Notes: generated from the letters alone by a model not told the origin. A stretch of DNA of 64,000 bases from Paenibacillus woosongensis (GCF_009725165.1 NZ_WNZW01000004.1:186001-250000); one strand, 5' to 3'; counted from the first letter of the stretch, positions 7,491-17,016 are shown. Translations and numbers: made by a program.

Positions 7491-9719
7491 ATGACTTTGT
7501 CACAAACTGAAATCAATCCGGAAACGAATACAAGCGAAGCGCAAATTGAGGCTAAGGTTCAGGAAAGAATTGTAGTTCAGGTAGCTAAAGAGCTCGGGCT
7601 GCCTTTAAAAGGGGTACGGACGACCGTTCAACTGCTGGATGAAGGCAATACGATTCCCTTCGTGGCCCGTTACCGCAAAGAGATGACCGGGGAACTGGAT
7701 GAAAACCAGCTGCGCGACATCGACGACCGGGTACAGTATTTGCGGAATTTGGAGGTCCGCAAGCGGGAAGTGATCCGCATTATTGGCGAGCAAGATAAAT
7801 TGACCCCAGAGCTGGAGTCTGCCATCGTTCAAGCGGTAAAGCTGCAAGAGGTGGAGGATTTATACCGTCCCTACCGGCAAAAACGCAAGACAAGAGCCAG
7901 CGTCGCCAAAGAAAAAGGGCTGGAGCCTCTGGCAAAATGGCTGCTATCACAGCCAAAAGACGGCATGCCGCTGGAGGAGTCCGCCAAGTATGTAAATGCG
8001 GAGCTTGCGGTAGAGGCGGCGGAGGACGCATTGCAGGGCGCTATGGACATCGTGGCCGAGGAGATCGCGGACGAGGCGGTAATCAGAGCCTGGGTGCGGA
8101 AGTACAGCATGGATCATGGCGTGATCGTGTCGGAAGCGAAAAATTCGGAGGAAGAATCCGTATACGAGATGTATTACGACTATCGTGAGCCGGCCAAGAA
8201 AATGCCGCCCCATCGCATATTGGCGATTAACCGGGGAGAACGCGAGAATATTCTTAAAATATCGCTGGAGCTGGACAACGGGGCCATCCATCGCCATATC
8301 GCTGGGCGGACGATTAAAGGGCGTTCTGTCACCGAGGGCATCCTTCAAAGCGTGATTGAGGATGCTTACAAAAGGCTGATCGCCCCCTCGATCGAACGGG
8401 AAGTGCGCGCGGAGCTGACGGAGAAGGCCGAACGGCAGGCGATTTCTATTTTCTCGGCGAATTTGCGCAGTTTACTGCTTCAGCCGCCGGTAAAGGGTAA
8501 AATTGTGCTCGGCGTTGACCCGGCTTACCGTACAGGCTGCAAGCTGGCCGTCGTGGACGAAACAGGGAAGCTGCTTGAAGTTGCTGTAACCTACCCGACG
8601 CCGCCGAACAATAAAAAAAGGGAAGCGGCGGTTAAATTTAATGAACTTATAGATAAATACGGCGCGGAGCTGATTGTCATCGGCAATGGAACGGCTTCCC
8701 GGGAGACCGAGCAATTTGTGGCCGAGATCATTACGGAACGCAATGATCCTAACCTGGCCTATCTGATCGTGAATGAGGCGGGGGCCAGTGTCTATTCAGC
8801 TTCAAAGCTGGCGCAGCAGGAATTCCCTGATCTGGACGTCGCTGAACGCAGCGCGGTCTCGATCGCCAGAAGGCTGCAGGATCCGCTGGCCGAGCTTGTA
8901 AAGATCGAACCAAAAGCAATCGGCGTCGGCCAATATCAGCACGACGTATCTCAGAAGCATCTGGACGAGAGTCTTACGGCGGTAGTAGAGTCTGCGGTTA
9001 ACCATGTCGGTGTAGACGTGAATACGGCATCGCCATCTCTTTTGTCCTACGTTTCTGGCGTTAATGCAACCACTGCCAAGAACATCGTGAAATATCGGGA
9101 AGAGAACGGAAAATTCACGAGCCGCAAGCAGCTGCAGAAGGTTCCGCGCCTTGGCGCAAAAACGTATGAGCAGTGTATCGGCTTCTTGCGGATCAATGAT
9201 GGGGAGCATCCGCTCGACCGCACGCCAATTCATCCAGAGTCTTATGGCGTGGTGACCGAATTGTTCAAGGAGCTGCGCGTAGAACTGAGTCAGCTTGGAA
9301 CGAAGGAATTGGCCCAAATGCTCTCTACGCTGGAGCCGGAGAACCTGGCCGTACAGCTCGGCGTAGGAGTTCCGACATTGCGGGATATTCTCGACAGCCT
9401 GCAGCGGCCGGGCCGTGACCCGCGGGAGGAGCTTCCGCCGCCGATCTTCCGCACGGATGTTCTGAAAATCGAGGATTTATCCCCAGGCATGGAGCTTCAG
9501 GGCACCGTCCGCAACGTTATTGATTTCGGCGCATTTGTCGATATCGGCATCAAAAACGATGGTTTGGTTCATATATCCCAGCTTAGCAATGGCTATGTGA
9601 AGCATCCGATGGACGTTGTATCGGTTGGCGACAATGTGACAGTATGGGTGCTTACCATTGACGTTAAGAAGGGACGAGTTGGGTTGACCATGCGCAAGCC
9701 CTCTGAAGTAAAATCATAA
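7491..9719 (+). CDS. tex: Tex family RNA-binding transcription accessory protein
   Basis: Start chosen at ATG 7491 with GAGGA at 7476-7480; the frame upstream overlaps the previous terminator and is not coding-like. The 742-residue product shows the Tex order: helical N-domain with PFVARYRKEMTGELDE, a YqgF-like nuclease fold (KIVLGVDPAYRTGCKLAVVDETG, IVIGNGTASRE), helix-hairpin-helix repeats (VDVNTASPSLLSYVSG, KVPRLGAKTYEQC) and a C-terminal S1 domain (LSPGMELQGTVRNVIDFGAFVDIG). By family knowledge it binds RNA polymerase and nucleic acid; precise role varies between species. B. subtilis ydcI sits in the same neighbourhood. Confidence 0.93.
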   Translation: MTLSQTEINPETNTSEAQIEAKVQERIVVQVAKELGLPLKGVRTTVQLLDEGNTIPFVARYRKEMTGELDENQLRDIDDRVQYLRNLEVRKREVIRIIGEQDKLTPELESAIVQAVKLQEVEDLYRPYRQKRKTRASVAKEKGLEPLAKWLLSQPKDGMPLEESAKYVNAELAVEAAEDALQGAMDIVAEEIADEAVIRAWVRKYSMDHGVIVSEAKNSEEESVYEMYYDYREPAKKMPPHRILAINRGERENILKISLELDNGAIHRHIAGRTIKGRSVTEGILQSVIEDAYKRLIAPSIEREVRAELTEKAERQAISIFSANLRSLLLQPPVKGKIVLGVDPAYRTGCKLAVVDETGKLLEVAVTYPTPPNNKKREAAVKFNELIDKYGAELIVIGNGTASRETEQFVAEIITERNDPNLAYLIVNEAGASVYSASKLAQQEFPDLDVAERSAVSIARRLQDPLAELVKIEPKAIGVGQYQHDVSQKHLDESLTAVVESAVNHVGVDVNTASPSLLSYVSGVNATTAKNIVKYREENGKFTSRKQLQKVPRLGAKTYEQCIGFLRINDGEHPLDRTPIHPESYGVVTELFKELRVELSQLGTKELAQMLSTLEPENLAVQLGVGVPTLRDILDSLQRPGRDPREELPPPIFRTDVLKIEDLSPGMELQGTVRNVIDFGAFVDIGIKNDGLVHISQLSNGYVKHPMDVVSVGDNVTVWVLTIDVKKGRVGLTMRKPSEVKS

Positions 9720-9734
9720 CGCAGGGACCCGATA

Positions 9735-9770
9735 AATTGCCAGTCTGAGTGTTCTCAGGCTGGCAATTTT
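9735..9770 (+). terminator. terminator after tex
   Basis: ATTGCCAG plus TCTGAG pairs with CTCAGGCTGGCAAT, followed by TTTATTTT. Confidence 0.85.
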
Positions 9771-9860
9771 ATTTTATGGTGCTGATAGCGGCTCCTCGTG
9801 CATGTTTTCTTTCACATTGTACACAATGGTAACTATGGCAAGCTTAGAGGAGGGGTGACG

Positions 9861-10580
9861 ATGGGTAAGCGTTACTATGTGTCCATACCGGGACGCTCGG
9901 TTCTGGAAGAGCAGGGCGCCACAGCTTATGAATGGACGATTGAAGCGTCTTCTGAAGAGGCAATCAATTTGAGATATATGCTGGAGCGGATTGGAGAGAA
10001 GGAGGATAGCTCCTTTGTGGCCTACACGTATCCTTGGCCGGATACGCCGGAAGATGTCGTAAACAGCGGGTACCAGAGTCAGATTGACAAGGTATATCGG
10101 GAAATCTACCGGTTGGGCACGGAAGAGACCAGGCGCGAGCTGGCCCGGATCGGTTATGGGAACGGGGTTGAAGACAAACACCAACTACAGAATAACGAGG
10201 TGCGAAGGAATATGTATTATATCAAGGAAGCCAAATTTCGCCGGTTGGCTGAACATGATGGCCGGGAATGCGCGGAAATACAAGTATGGCCCGGTGCGGC
10301 CGGTGATCCGGAGCTGTTTGTGTACGTAGCCCGCTCCCAGAACGGGAACGAGGAATATGAGATCATCCGGATGATTCGCAGTGATGCCGATTTTGAGATC
10401 GACTGGTATGATAACAGTCTTCATGAGGCTTATGCCGAGATCGCTGAAGAGAACTTTGGCGATACTGGCTGGCCTGAGCCTGCAAAGCAGCGTGCTGATT
10501 TCAAGGAGCAATTGCTCGCTTACGGCGACATCGCCGACAAGCTCAGGGAAAAATTGAGTGGTGAAAACGGCCAGCAATAG
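9861..10580 (+). CDS. unknown conserved-looking protein, 239 aa
   Basis: ATG 9861 is preceded by a very strong AGAGGAGGGGTGA site (9846-9858), which settles the start; the open frame begins earlier at 9798 without support. The product is soluble and acidic, with no signal or membrane helix. An alternating strand/helix region near the start (KRYYVSIPGRSV, YEWTIEASSEEAINLRYMLE) is followed by Arg/Glu-rich helices. It also has WPGAAGDPELFVYVA and a C-terminal helix ending the chain. I do not recognise the family. It stands alone between two terminators, so neighbours give no hint of role. Confidence 0.75.
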   Translation: MGKRYYVSIPGRSVLEEQGATAYEWTIEASSEEAINLRYMLERIGEKEDSSFVAYTYPWPDTPEDVVNSGYQSQIDKVYREIYRLGTEETRRELARIGYGNGVEDKHQLQNNEVRRNMYYIKEAKFRRLAEHDGRECAEIQVWPGAAGDPELFVYVARSQNGNEEYEIIRMIRSDADFEIDWYDNSLHEAYAEIAEENFGDTGWPEPAKQRADFKEQLLAYGDIADKLREKLSGENGQQ

Positions 10581-10611
10581 TCACATTAAATGTGCTTTAT
10601 CGGCAGCTTTA

Positions 10612-10639
10612 GAGCAACCTTATCGGTTGCTTTTTTTTT
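10612..10639 (+). terminator. rho-independent terminator
   Basis: AGCAACC and GGTTGCT form a stem with loop TTATC followed by nine T residues. Confidence 0.9.
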
Positions 10640-10746
10640 GGGCAGGATAGGGGAGCCCTAAACCGTTTTTCTCATGTTCAAGCCAATCTTCACTCCAAGA
10701 AGTGCTTTGCAGCAATCATCATCGGCAGCCGCGTGAGATTTAACCA

Positions 10747-10800
10747 TTGACAAATACCGACTAAACCTATAAGATATGAAAAAAACTGACTCACCAGTCA
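10747..10800 (+). promoter_or_regulatory. promoter and palindromic TetR operator
   Basis: TTGACA (10747-10752), 17-base spacer and TAAGAT (10770-10775) make a good sigma-A promoter. TGACT-CACC-AGTCA at 10787-10800 lies over the expected start of transcription. It resembles TGACT/AGTCA palindromes bound by several TetR repressors and is the obvious site for self-control by the following gene. Confidence 0.75.
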
Positions 10801-10811
10801 ATCTGGAAGGA

Positions 10812-11453
10812 ATGATTTTCATCGCAAGCGTAAATCCGTCTAGACTACGTGATACGAGAAAATCTCAATTGATGGATATAGCAGTTGAGAGATTTGCAAA
10901 ATACGGCTATCAGAACACGAAAATTTCAGACATTGTCAATGATGCTGGAGTTGCGCAGGGCACGTTCTATTGGTATTTCAAGAGTAAAGAGGCCATAGCT
11001 CTGGAAATCATCGAATCGGGCAGAGAAGCGCTGCTGGCCGTGATTCAGAGAGGCTATCGGACGGAAGGCGGCTCTGTGCAGGAAATGGTTCAGGGGTCTG
11101 GACGCCTGCTCGCGGATATTTTTAGATTCGCTCAGGAGCATCGTTATTTCATGGAGCTGCTGCTTACGAGCAACGGTGAAGAGGAAGCCATTCGAAATGC
11201 TTTCCGTGAAACGCGCATTGAAATGGAGAAGTCCTTCAGGCGCAATATCGAGCGTGCCATTGAGCTGGGAATGCTGCCGGAATCATCGGACATACATATA
11301 CGGGCAGCGCTGCTGATGAGTCTGATTGAGGGCATTGTTGCAAGGTGGCTGTTTGGTCCTAATCCAGTAGATTCTAATCTGGCTGAACTTACGGTGGAGG
11401 AATTGGCAGCAGAGGCCGTTCATTTCGAATTTTTCGGATTGCTTGGGATATGA
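10812..11453 (+). CDS. TetR/AcrR family transcriptional repressor
   Basis: The open frame reaches an ATG at 10776, but that codon lies directly after a -10 element and cannot be on the transcript. ATG 10812 is preferred though GGAAGG abuts it, so the start is uncertain. The protein (~213 aa) has the TetR DNA-binding helices (LMDIAVERFAKYGYQNTKISDIVNDAGVAQGTFYWYFKSKEAI) and a helical ligand domain with MELLLTSNGEEEAIRNAF and a WLFGPN end region. It probably represses itself and the peptide importer operon that begins 36 bases downstream, through the palindrome at 10787-10800. The inducer is unknown. Confidence 0.9.
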   Translation: MIFIASVNPSRLRDTRKSQLMDIAVERFAKYGYQNTKISDIVNDAGVAQGTFYWYFKSKEAIALEIIESGREALLAVIQRGYRTEGGSVQEMVQGSGRLLADIFRFAQEHRYFMELLLTSNGEEEAIRNAFRETRIEMEKSFRRNIERAIELGMLPESSDIHIRAALLMSLIEGIVARWLFGPNPVDSNLAELTVEELAAEAVHFEFFGLLGI

Positions 11454-11489
11454 CAGCTTCAGACAGCAAGAGAAGGGGTATGATGTGAG

Positions 11490-12500
11490 TTGCTAAAGTA
11501 CGCGCTTAGACGTATAGCCATGATGATCCCAAGTATTATAGGTATCGTTATGATCACGTTCATCTTGACGAGAATTTTACCAGGGGACCCGGCATTAATG
11601 ATTACAGGGGAACAGGCGCTTCCGGAAGTTGTAGAAAAGGTTCGGCAAGAGTACGGTTTCGACCAGCCGCTGTATATCCAATTTTGGGATTATATCAAGC
11701 AATTGCTCCGGGGAGATTTAGGGTTTGCCTGGCATACGGGACACTCGGTAGCATCCGATTTTGTCTCCCGCTTTCCGGCTACTTTGGAGCTTACACTTGC
11801 AAGCATGTTTATAGCTTTAGTAGTAGCCATTCCTCTCGGTATTGCGGCTGCTTCCAGACAAAATTCTATTTTTGATCATATCTCCAGGGTGCTCTCCTTT
11901 ATCGGATCATCTGTTCCTATATTCTGGCTTGGATTGCTGCTGATTGCGTTATTCTATGCCAAGCTTGGATGGCTGCCTGCTCCCATTGGACGTATTAGCG
12001 GCGGCATTAACCCGCCGACTCATATTACGGGCCTGTATGTGCTGGATAGCTTGCTAAGCTGGGACATGATTGCTCTGAGGAGCTCTCTGCATCATTTGAT
12101 TCTGCCGTCGCTCTGCCTGAGCATGGGTACGATGGCCATCGTGACCAAAATGATCAGGGCGAGCATGCTTGAGGTGATCAGCCAGGATTTCATGAGAACG
12201 GCCAAAGCGAAGGGATTATCGAACAGGTCCGTGATTTATAGACATGGTCTTGTTAATTCATTAATCCCTTCTCTGACGGTAATTGGCCTGCAATTTGGCG
12301 CACTGCTGGGCGGAGCCGTGATTACGGAGACGATCTTTGTATGGCCGGGAATCGGGAATTATGTAACGGAATCGATTCTTTCGGCAGACTACGCTCCCAT
12401 TCAGGCCATGACGCTTATAAGTGCCATATTGTATGGATTCATTAATCTTATTGTGGAATTATTGTATGGGGTTCTTGATCCCCGGGTGAGATATGAGTAA
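11490..12500 (+). CDS. peptide-type ABC importer permease (DppB/OppB-like)
   Basis: Start is TTG 11490 (MLKYALRRI) with AAGGGG upstream. The 336-residue product has the N-terminal helix and GDP motif of this family (ILPGDPALMITGEQA), a periplasmic loop, and five more membrane helices with the EAA loop RTAKAKGLSNRSVIYRHGLVNSL that contacts the ATPase. The end GVLDPRVRYE is typical of DppB-type permeases. Together with the next gene it forms the channel of a dipeptide, oligopeptide or nickel importer. It overlaps the next gene by 8 bases. Confidence 0.93.
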   Translation: MLKYALRRIAMMIPSIIGIVMITFILTRILPGDPALMITGEQALPEVVEKVRQEYGFDQPLYIQFWDYIKQLLRGDLGFAWHTGHSVASDFVSRFPATLELTLASMFIALVVAIPLGIAAASRQNSIFDHISRVLSFIGSSVPIFWLGLLLIALFYAKLGWLPAPIGRISGGINPPTHITGLYVLDSLLSWDMIALRSSLHHLILPSLCLSMGTMAIVTKMIRASMLEVISQDFMRTAKAKGLSNRSVIYRHGLVNSLIPSLTVIGLQFGALLGGAVITETIFVWPGIGNYVTESILSADYAPIQAMTLISAILYGFINLIVELLYGVLDPRVRYE

Positions 12501-13359
12501 ATCAATTAGACGATCATGGACAAGCTTCATAGGAAAATTTACGTCAAAAAAGTTGTTATTCATCGGCTTAACCCTAGTAATTATATGGATTATATTGGCA
12601 TTATTAGCCCCCTGGATTGCCCCTTATGGCCCAAATGAAATCAGGACAGAGGACAAGCTGCAATCTCCTAATATGGCTCATTGGTTCGGTACGGATAATT
12701 TCGGCAGGGATATTTTCAGCCGGATTTTGTATGGAGCTAGAGTCACGATTTGGACAGGGATGGTGGCGATAGGCATAGCCTGTGTGATCGGGATTCCGCT
12801 TGGCGCCATCGCGGGTTATTTTGGAGGGAGAATCGGCAATCTCATTATGAGATTCATGGACATCTTGCTCGCGTTTCCATCGCTGATATTGGCTATGGCG
12901 CTTGCAGCCTCGATTGGTCCGGGCTTAATTGGCGCGCTGCTGGCGGTCGGCATCGTGGCTATACCGGAATTTGCGCGATTAATGTACGGCCAGACCGTAG
13001 TGATTAAAGAGAAGGAATTTATTGAAGCAAGCAGAGCGTTGGGGGTTCGGCATTCCTCGATTATTTTTCAGCATATTCTACCGAATGCATTGGCTCCGCT
13101 CGTTGTGCAGATTACGCTTGGCTTGGGATCGGCCGTTCTCATTACCTCTAGCCTCAGCTTTCTCGGTTTGGGGGTTAAGCCTCCGACAGCAGAATGGGGA
13201 GCTATGATCTCGTATGGCCGTGATTATATTATTTCGGGCGAATGGTGGATGACGGTGTTTCCGGGAGCAGCCATTGCAACAACTACTTTTGGATTCATTT
13301 TACTTGGAGATGGATTACGCGATGTTCTTGATCCGCATGGCCAATCCTCCAGAAAATAA
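12493..13359 (+). CDS. peptide-type ABC importer permease (DppC/OppC-like)
   Basis: ATG 12493 overlaps the end of the preceding permease, a sign of coupled translation. The 288-residue product starts with a polar leader and a first helix, then the family marker HWFGTDNFGRDIFSRILYGARVT. The EAA loop is EASRALGVRHSSIIFQHILPNALAPL, followed by SFLGLGVKPPTAEWGAMI and the standard end GDGLRDVLDPHGQ. Six membrane helices are expected. It pairs with the DppB-like subunit. Confidence 0.93.
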   Translation: MSKSIRRSWTSFIGKFTSKKLLFIGLTLVIIWIILALLAPWIAPYGPNEIRTEDKLQSPNMAHWFGTDNFGRDIFSRILYGARVTIWTGMVAIGIACVIGIPLGAIAGYFGGRIGNLIMRFMDILLAFPSLILAMALAASIGPGLIGALLAVGIVAIPEFARLMYGQTVVIKEKEFIEASRALGVRHSSIIFQHILPNALAPLVVQITLGLGSAVLITSSLSFLGLGVKPPTAEWGAMISYGRDYIISGEWWMTVFPGAAIATTTFGFILLGDGLRDVLDPHGQSSRK

Positions 13360-13387
13360 ATAACAACATAGATTAGGAGTGGAAGAC

Positions 13388-15001
13388 ATGAATAAAAGCA
13401 AATTATTTATTCTCATTTCAGCTTTACTGGTTTTGGTGCTAGTATCCGGATGCGCGCAAAGCTCCAATCCAAAGGGAGCTGCCGGCAATAACACAGGGAC
13501 CGGTGCAGAGAAATCCTCCGGGGCTGATTCCTCGGCAGGCCAAACCATTACGATCGCTTATTCGCAGGGTGCTGGCCAAACGATGGATCCGCATGATGCA
13601 GCGGACCTGACTTCGGCTTCATATGCATTTGCTCTGTATGACCAGCTTGTAACGAGTGCAACGGAAACCGTCGATGGCAAAACCGTGGGACGTACCGATC
13701 AAGTTGTTCCTTCGCTAGCTGAATCCTGGAAAATTTCCGATGATTTGACGACATATACTTTCACCCTCCGCGACGGAGCCAATTTCCAAAGCGGCAATCC
13801 CGTAAATGCAGATGCAGTCCTGTATTCGTTTGAGCGGCTAAAAACCAAAGGTGAGGGCGGAAGCCTGTATACGCTGGCAAATATTCAATCCGTTACTAAA
13901 ATCGACGACAAAACGGTAGAATTCAAGCTTGGGGCTCCTAACCACCTGTTCTTGAAATATCTAGCAACCTTTACGTTCTCGATCGTCGATCCATCTGTGG
14001 CTGAGGGCCAAGCGGATGATTATTTGACTCAGCATTCCGCAGGCTCCGGTGCGTTTAAGCTAGAAAAATGGGATCCGGCTACTGAAGCCGTATTCGTAGC
14101 TAATAAAGACTACTGGAACGGCGCTCCAAAGGTCGACAAAGTAATCGTTAAATATGTAGCAGAGGCTTCCAACCGTGAAATGTTCCTTGAAAAAGGCGAG
14201 GTTGACGTAGCGCTGGATATCCCGGCAAAGGACGTTGAAAGCCTGTCGAAGAAAGACAACATCACGATCAGCTCGGAATCTTCCAACCGGATTGTGTATC
14301 TTGGCATGAATTCGAACTTCGAGCCATTCGACCAGTTGAAGGTAAGACAAGCTCTAAACTACGTGATTGATCAGAGCAAGCTGATTCAGGACGTTGCCTT
14401 CGGACAGGCATCTCCGCTAAAGAGCTCGATTTCCAGCAAATCCCCGGATTTCACTTCCGAGGGAAATGAGTATGAATACAATCTGGACAAAGCCAAGGAA
14501 TTGATTAAAGAAGCAGGCTATGAGAATGGATTTACCTTTGACCTGACCGTCAGCTCCGCTACGCAAGACTATGAGGACATTGCTGTCCTGCTTAAATCGG
14601 AGCTTGAGCAAATTGGAGTAACCTTGAATATTAACAAAGTATCTCCAGCACAATACCGCGAGCTGATCAACAATAAAAAAGCAGCAGCTTTTCTGGGCAA
14701 ATACACCTCGCTGGTCAATGATCCATCCTATCATTATGGATTCCTGCTCGATAGCAAAGGTGCTTCCAACTACACCGGCTACAACAGCAAGGTCGTCGAT
14801 GATCTGTTGGCGCAGGCCAATGTCGAGGCGGATGATGCGAAGCGCTCGGAACTGTATAAGCAAGTACAAAAACAGGTTACGGCGGATTCTCCATGGGCCT
14901 ACCTGTATGAGAGCAATTTGATTGTTGGAATCAGCAAGGACGTAAATGGGTACATCTTCTACCCGGATGAGATTATTCGTTTCAGCTCATTGCACAAATA
15001 A
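13388..15001 (+). CDS. peptide-type ABC importer substrate-binding lipoprotein (family 5)
   Basis: Start is ATG 13388, 5 bases after AGGAGTGG; an in-frame GTG at 13379 lies inside the ribosome site. Lipobox VSGC places the lipidated Cys at residue 22, followed by a Gly/Ser/Ala-rich linker. The mature domain is a family 5 extracellular binding protein: TMDPHDAADL, VVPSLAESWKISDDLTTYTFTLRDG, AVLYSFERL, and RQALNYVIDQSKL. 537 residues is normal. The ligand cannot be assigned; family 5 covers peptides, nickel and sugars. A hairpin without a T run follows and may set different mRNA levels for this protein and the ATPases. Confidence 0.93.
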   Translation: MNKSKLFILISALLVLVLVSGCAQSSNPKGAAGNNTGTGAEKSSGADSSAGQTITIAYSQGAGQTMDPHDAADLTSASYAFALYDQLVTSATETVDGKTVGRTDQVVPSLAESWKISDDLTTYTFTLRDGANFQSGNPVNADAVLYSFERLKTKGEGGSLYTLANIQSVTKIDDKTVEFKLGAPNHLFLKYLATFTFSIVDPSVAEGQADDYLTQHSAGSGAFKLEKWDPATEAVFVANKDYWNGAPKVDKVIVKYVAEASNREMFLEKGEVDVALDIPAKDVESLSKKDNITISSESSNRIVYLGMNSNFEPFDQLKVRQALNYVIDQSKLIQDVAFGQASPLKSSISSKSPDFTSEGNEYEYNLDKAKELIKEAGYENGFTFDLTVSSATQDYEDIAVLLKSELEQIGVTLNINKVSPAQYRELINNKKAAAFLGKYTSLVNDPSYHYGFLLDSKGASNYTGYNSKVVDDLLAQANVEADDAKRSELYKQVQKQVTADSPWAYLYESNLIVGISKDVNGYIFYPDEIIRFSSLHK

Positions 15002-15008
15002 GAAGAAG

Positions 15009-15040
15009 GACCCCCGGGCCGAAGGGCATAAGGGGGTCTT
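15009..15040 (+). promoter_or_regulatory. intra-operon hairpin after binding-protein gene
   Basis: GACCCCC (15009-15015) pairs with GGGGGTC (15032-15038), followed by only TT. Such hairpins after binding-protein genes commonly stabilise the upstream mRNA or cause partial termination; that role here is inference. Confidence 0.6.
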
Positions 15041-15074
15041 GCCCACTTAATTCATCATGGGAGGCCGCTATGTT

Positions 15075-16064
15075 ATGACAAAGCTCTTGGAAATCGATCA
15101 GCTGTCTATCGAGTTCGCCAGTGGTTCAGGTACGGTACGGGTAGTAAACGGTGTCCGCTTGGAGCTGGAGGCCGGAGAAACGCTTGGCATTGTCGGGGAG
15201 TCCGGCAGTGGGAAAAGTGTGACCTCGTTATCCATTATGCGACTGCTTCCCAAGGGTCTGGCCAAGGTGGCTGAAGGCGATATCCGCCTTCATGGACGAA
15301 GTCTGCTGGACATGTCTGAAGCCGAAATGCAGAAGGTGCGGGGCAATCAGATTGCCACGATCTTTCAGGAGCCGATGACTGCCTTGAACCCGGTCTTCAA
15401 GATTGGCCGGCAAGTTAGAGAATCGATACGGCAGCACTCGAGGAAGAGTAAAAGAGAGGCCCACAAAGAAGCGATTGTTCTGCTTGGTGAAGTCGGCATA
15501 TCCGCACCGGAGCAAATTATGGAGGCATATCCGCACCAGTTGTCCGGCGGCATGCGGCAGCGCGTGATGATCGCGATGGCCATGGCCTCCAACCCGGATA
15601 TTCTGATCGCGGATGAGCCTACAACAGCTTTGGACGTCACGATTCAGGCACAAATTCTCGAGCTGATGAAGAAGCTTCAGCAGGAGCGGGGAGCCGCAAT
15701 TATTTTTATCACTCATGATCTCGGAGTGGTGGCTGAAATGTGCGATCGGGTAGCGGTGATGTATGCCGGCCAAATCGTGGAGCAGGGGGATGTCCGGACA
15801 CTATTCAAGGAGCCCAAGCATCCTTATACCATCGGCCTCTTAAATTCAATGCCTCAATTTTCAGGAGAGAAGAAGCGTCTGGAGGCTATATCCGGACAGG
15901 TTCCTCATCCTTCGGAGTATTTGCCGGGCTGCCGCTTTGCCGAGCGCTGTCCTTCCAAGATGGATGTGTGTGAGAGCATAGAGCCGGCGCTTTACGATTT
16001 TGGCAATCAGCATAGATGCAAATGCCATCTCTATAGGGGGGATATGGATGCTGCCCATTCTTGA
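15075..16064 (+). CDS. peptide-type ABC importer ATPase (DppD/OppD-like)
   Basis: Start is ATG 15075 (MTKLLEIDQL), 10 bases after GGGAGG; an upstream in-frame ATG at 15057 overlaps that site. The 329-residue protein has Walker A GESGSGKS, Q-loop TIFQEPMTALNP, signature LSGGMRQR, Walker B ILIADEPTTALD and switch His in ITHDLG. The C-terminal extension with cysteines (GCRFAERCPSKMDVC) is the oligopeptide/dipeptide ATPase tail that binds an iron-sulphur cluster in characterised members. It works as a heterodimer with the next gene product, whose start overlaps its end by 17 bases. Confidence 0.94.
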   Translation: MTKLLEIDQLSIEFASGSGTVRVVNGVRLELEAGETLGIVGESGSGKSVTSLSIMRLLPKGLAKVAEGDIRLHGRSLLDMSEAEMQKVRGNQIATIFQEPMTALNPVFKIGRQVRESIRQHSRKSKREAHKEAIVLLGEVGISAPEQIMEAYPHQLSGGMRQRVMIAMAMASNPDILIADEPTTALDVTIQAQILELMKKLQQERGAAIIFITHDLGVVAEMCDRVAVMYAGQIVEQGDVRTLFKEPKHPYTIGLLNSMPQFSGEKKRLEAISGQVPHPSEYLPGCRFAERCPSKMDVCESIEPALYDFGNQHRCKCHLYRGDMDAAHS

Positions 16065-17016
16065 GATCAAGGATTTAAAGAAGCATTATCCCGTAAAAAC
16101 GGGTCTGCTCGGCCGAGTCACCGGCGCCGCCAAATCGCTAGACGGAGTCTCCTTTGCAATTCAAAAAGGGGAAACGTTCGCGATCGTAGGCGAATCGGGC
16201 TCAGGGAAAACGACGCTGGGCAAAACCGTGCTCAGATTAATTGAGCCTACATCTGGAAGCATACTGTTCGAAGGGACGGATATCACGGAGCTGGGAACGG
16301 AACCGATGAGAAGGCTCAAAACGGATATGCAAATGGTATTCCAGGACCCGTTCGGCTCCCTGGATCCGAAGTGGACGGTTCGTCGTATTTTGGAGGAGCC
16401 GCTGCGTACCCATTATAAATTACCGAAGGAAGAGCTTGTAAAGAAAGTGAATGACATTCTCGAAGTTGTAGGGTTAACCGCTAAGCATGCCTCAAGATAC
16501 CCGCATGAATTGTCGGGGGGGCAGCGGCAGAGAGTAGGAATCGCCCGGGCGCTGATTCTTGAGCCGAAATTCATCGTTTTTGATGAGCCAGTATCGGCGC
16601 TGGATGTATCCATTCAAGCTCAGGTTCTGACCTTGCTGGAGGAGCTCCAGAGCCGCTTGTCGTTAACTTATCTGTTCATTTCCCATGACTTGTCGGTTGT
16701 ACGCTACATTAGCGATCATGTCGGGGTCATGTATTTGGGAAAAATGATGGAGATGGGGCCTTCGGAGGAGCTGTTCACAAATCCGCTTCATCCCTATACA
16801 AGGGCGCTGATATCAGCTATTCCCGAGCCGGATGTGGACAAAAGAAGAGAGCGAATTGTTCTGTCCGGAGAGGTGCCGAGTCCGCGCAAACCGCCTTCAG
16901 GCTGCGTATTTCATACGCGCTGCCCTCATGCTATGCCGCAATGCAGCAGCGTTCAGCCAGAATGGCTTAAAGTATCCGAAAATCGTTATACAGCTTGTCA
17001 TCTATATCATAAATAG
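16048..17016 (+). CDS. peptide-type ABC importer ATPase (DppF/OppF-like)
   Basis: ATG 16048 ([10 protein letters not shown]) follows a GGGGGG stretch at 16036-16041; the frame upstream of it is only read-through in the preceding gene. Motifs: Walker [25 protein letters not shown], signature LSGGQRQR, Walker [13 protein letters not shown], and ISHDLS. The tail carries [15 protein letters not shown], the same cysteine-rich extension as in its partner. 322 residues is normal. Last transporter gene of the operon; the OsmC gene follows after 23 bases and may be cotranscribed. Confidence 0.94.
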   Translation: MLPILEIKDLKKHYPVKTGLLGRVTGAAKSLDGVSFAIQKGETFAIVGESGSGKTTLGKTVLRLIEPTSGSILFEGTDITELGTEPMRRLKTDMQMVFQDPFGSLDPKWTVRRILEEPLRTHYKLPKEELVKKVNDILEVVGLTAKHASRYPHELSGGQRQRVGIARALILEPKFIVFDEPVSALDVSIQAQVLTLLEELQSRLSLTYLFISHDLSVVRYISDHVGVMYLGKMMEMGPSEELFTNPLHPYTRALISAIPEPDVDKRRERIVLSGEVPSPRKPPSGCVFHTRCPHAMPQCSSVQPEWLKVSENRYTACHLYHK

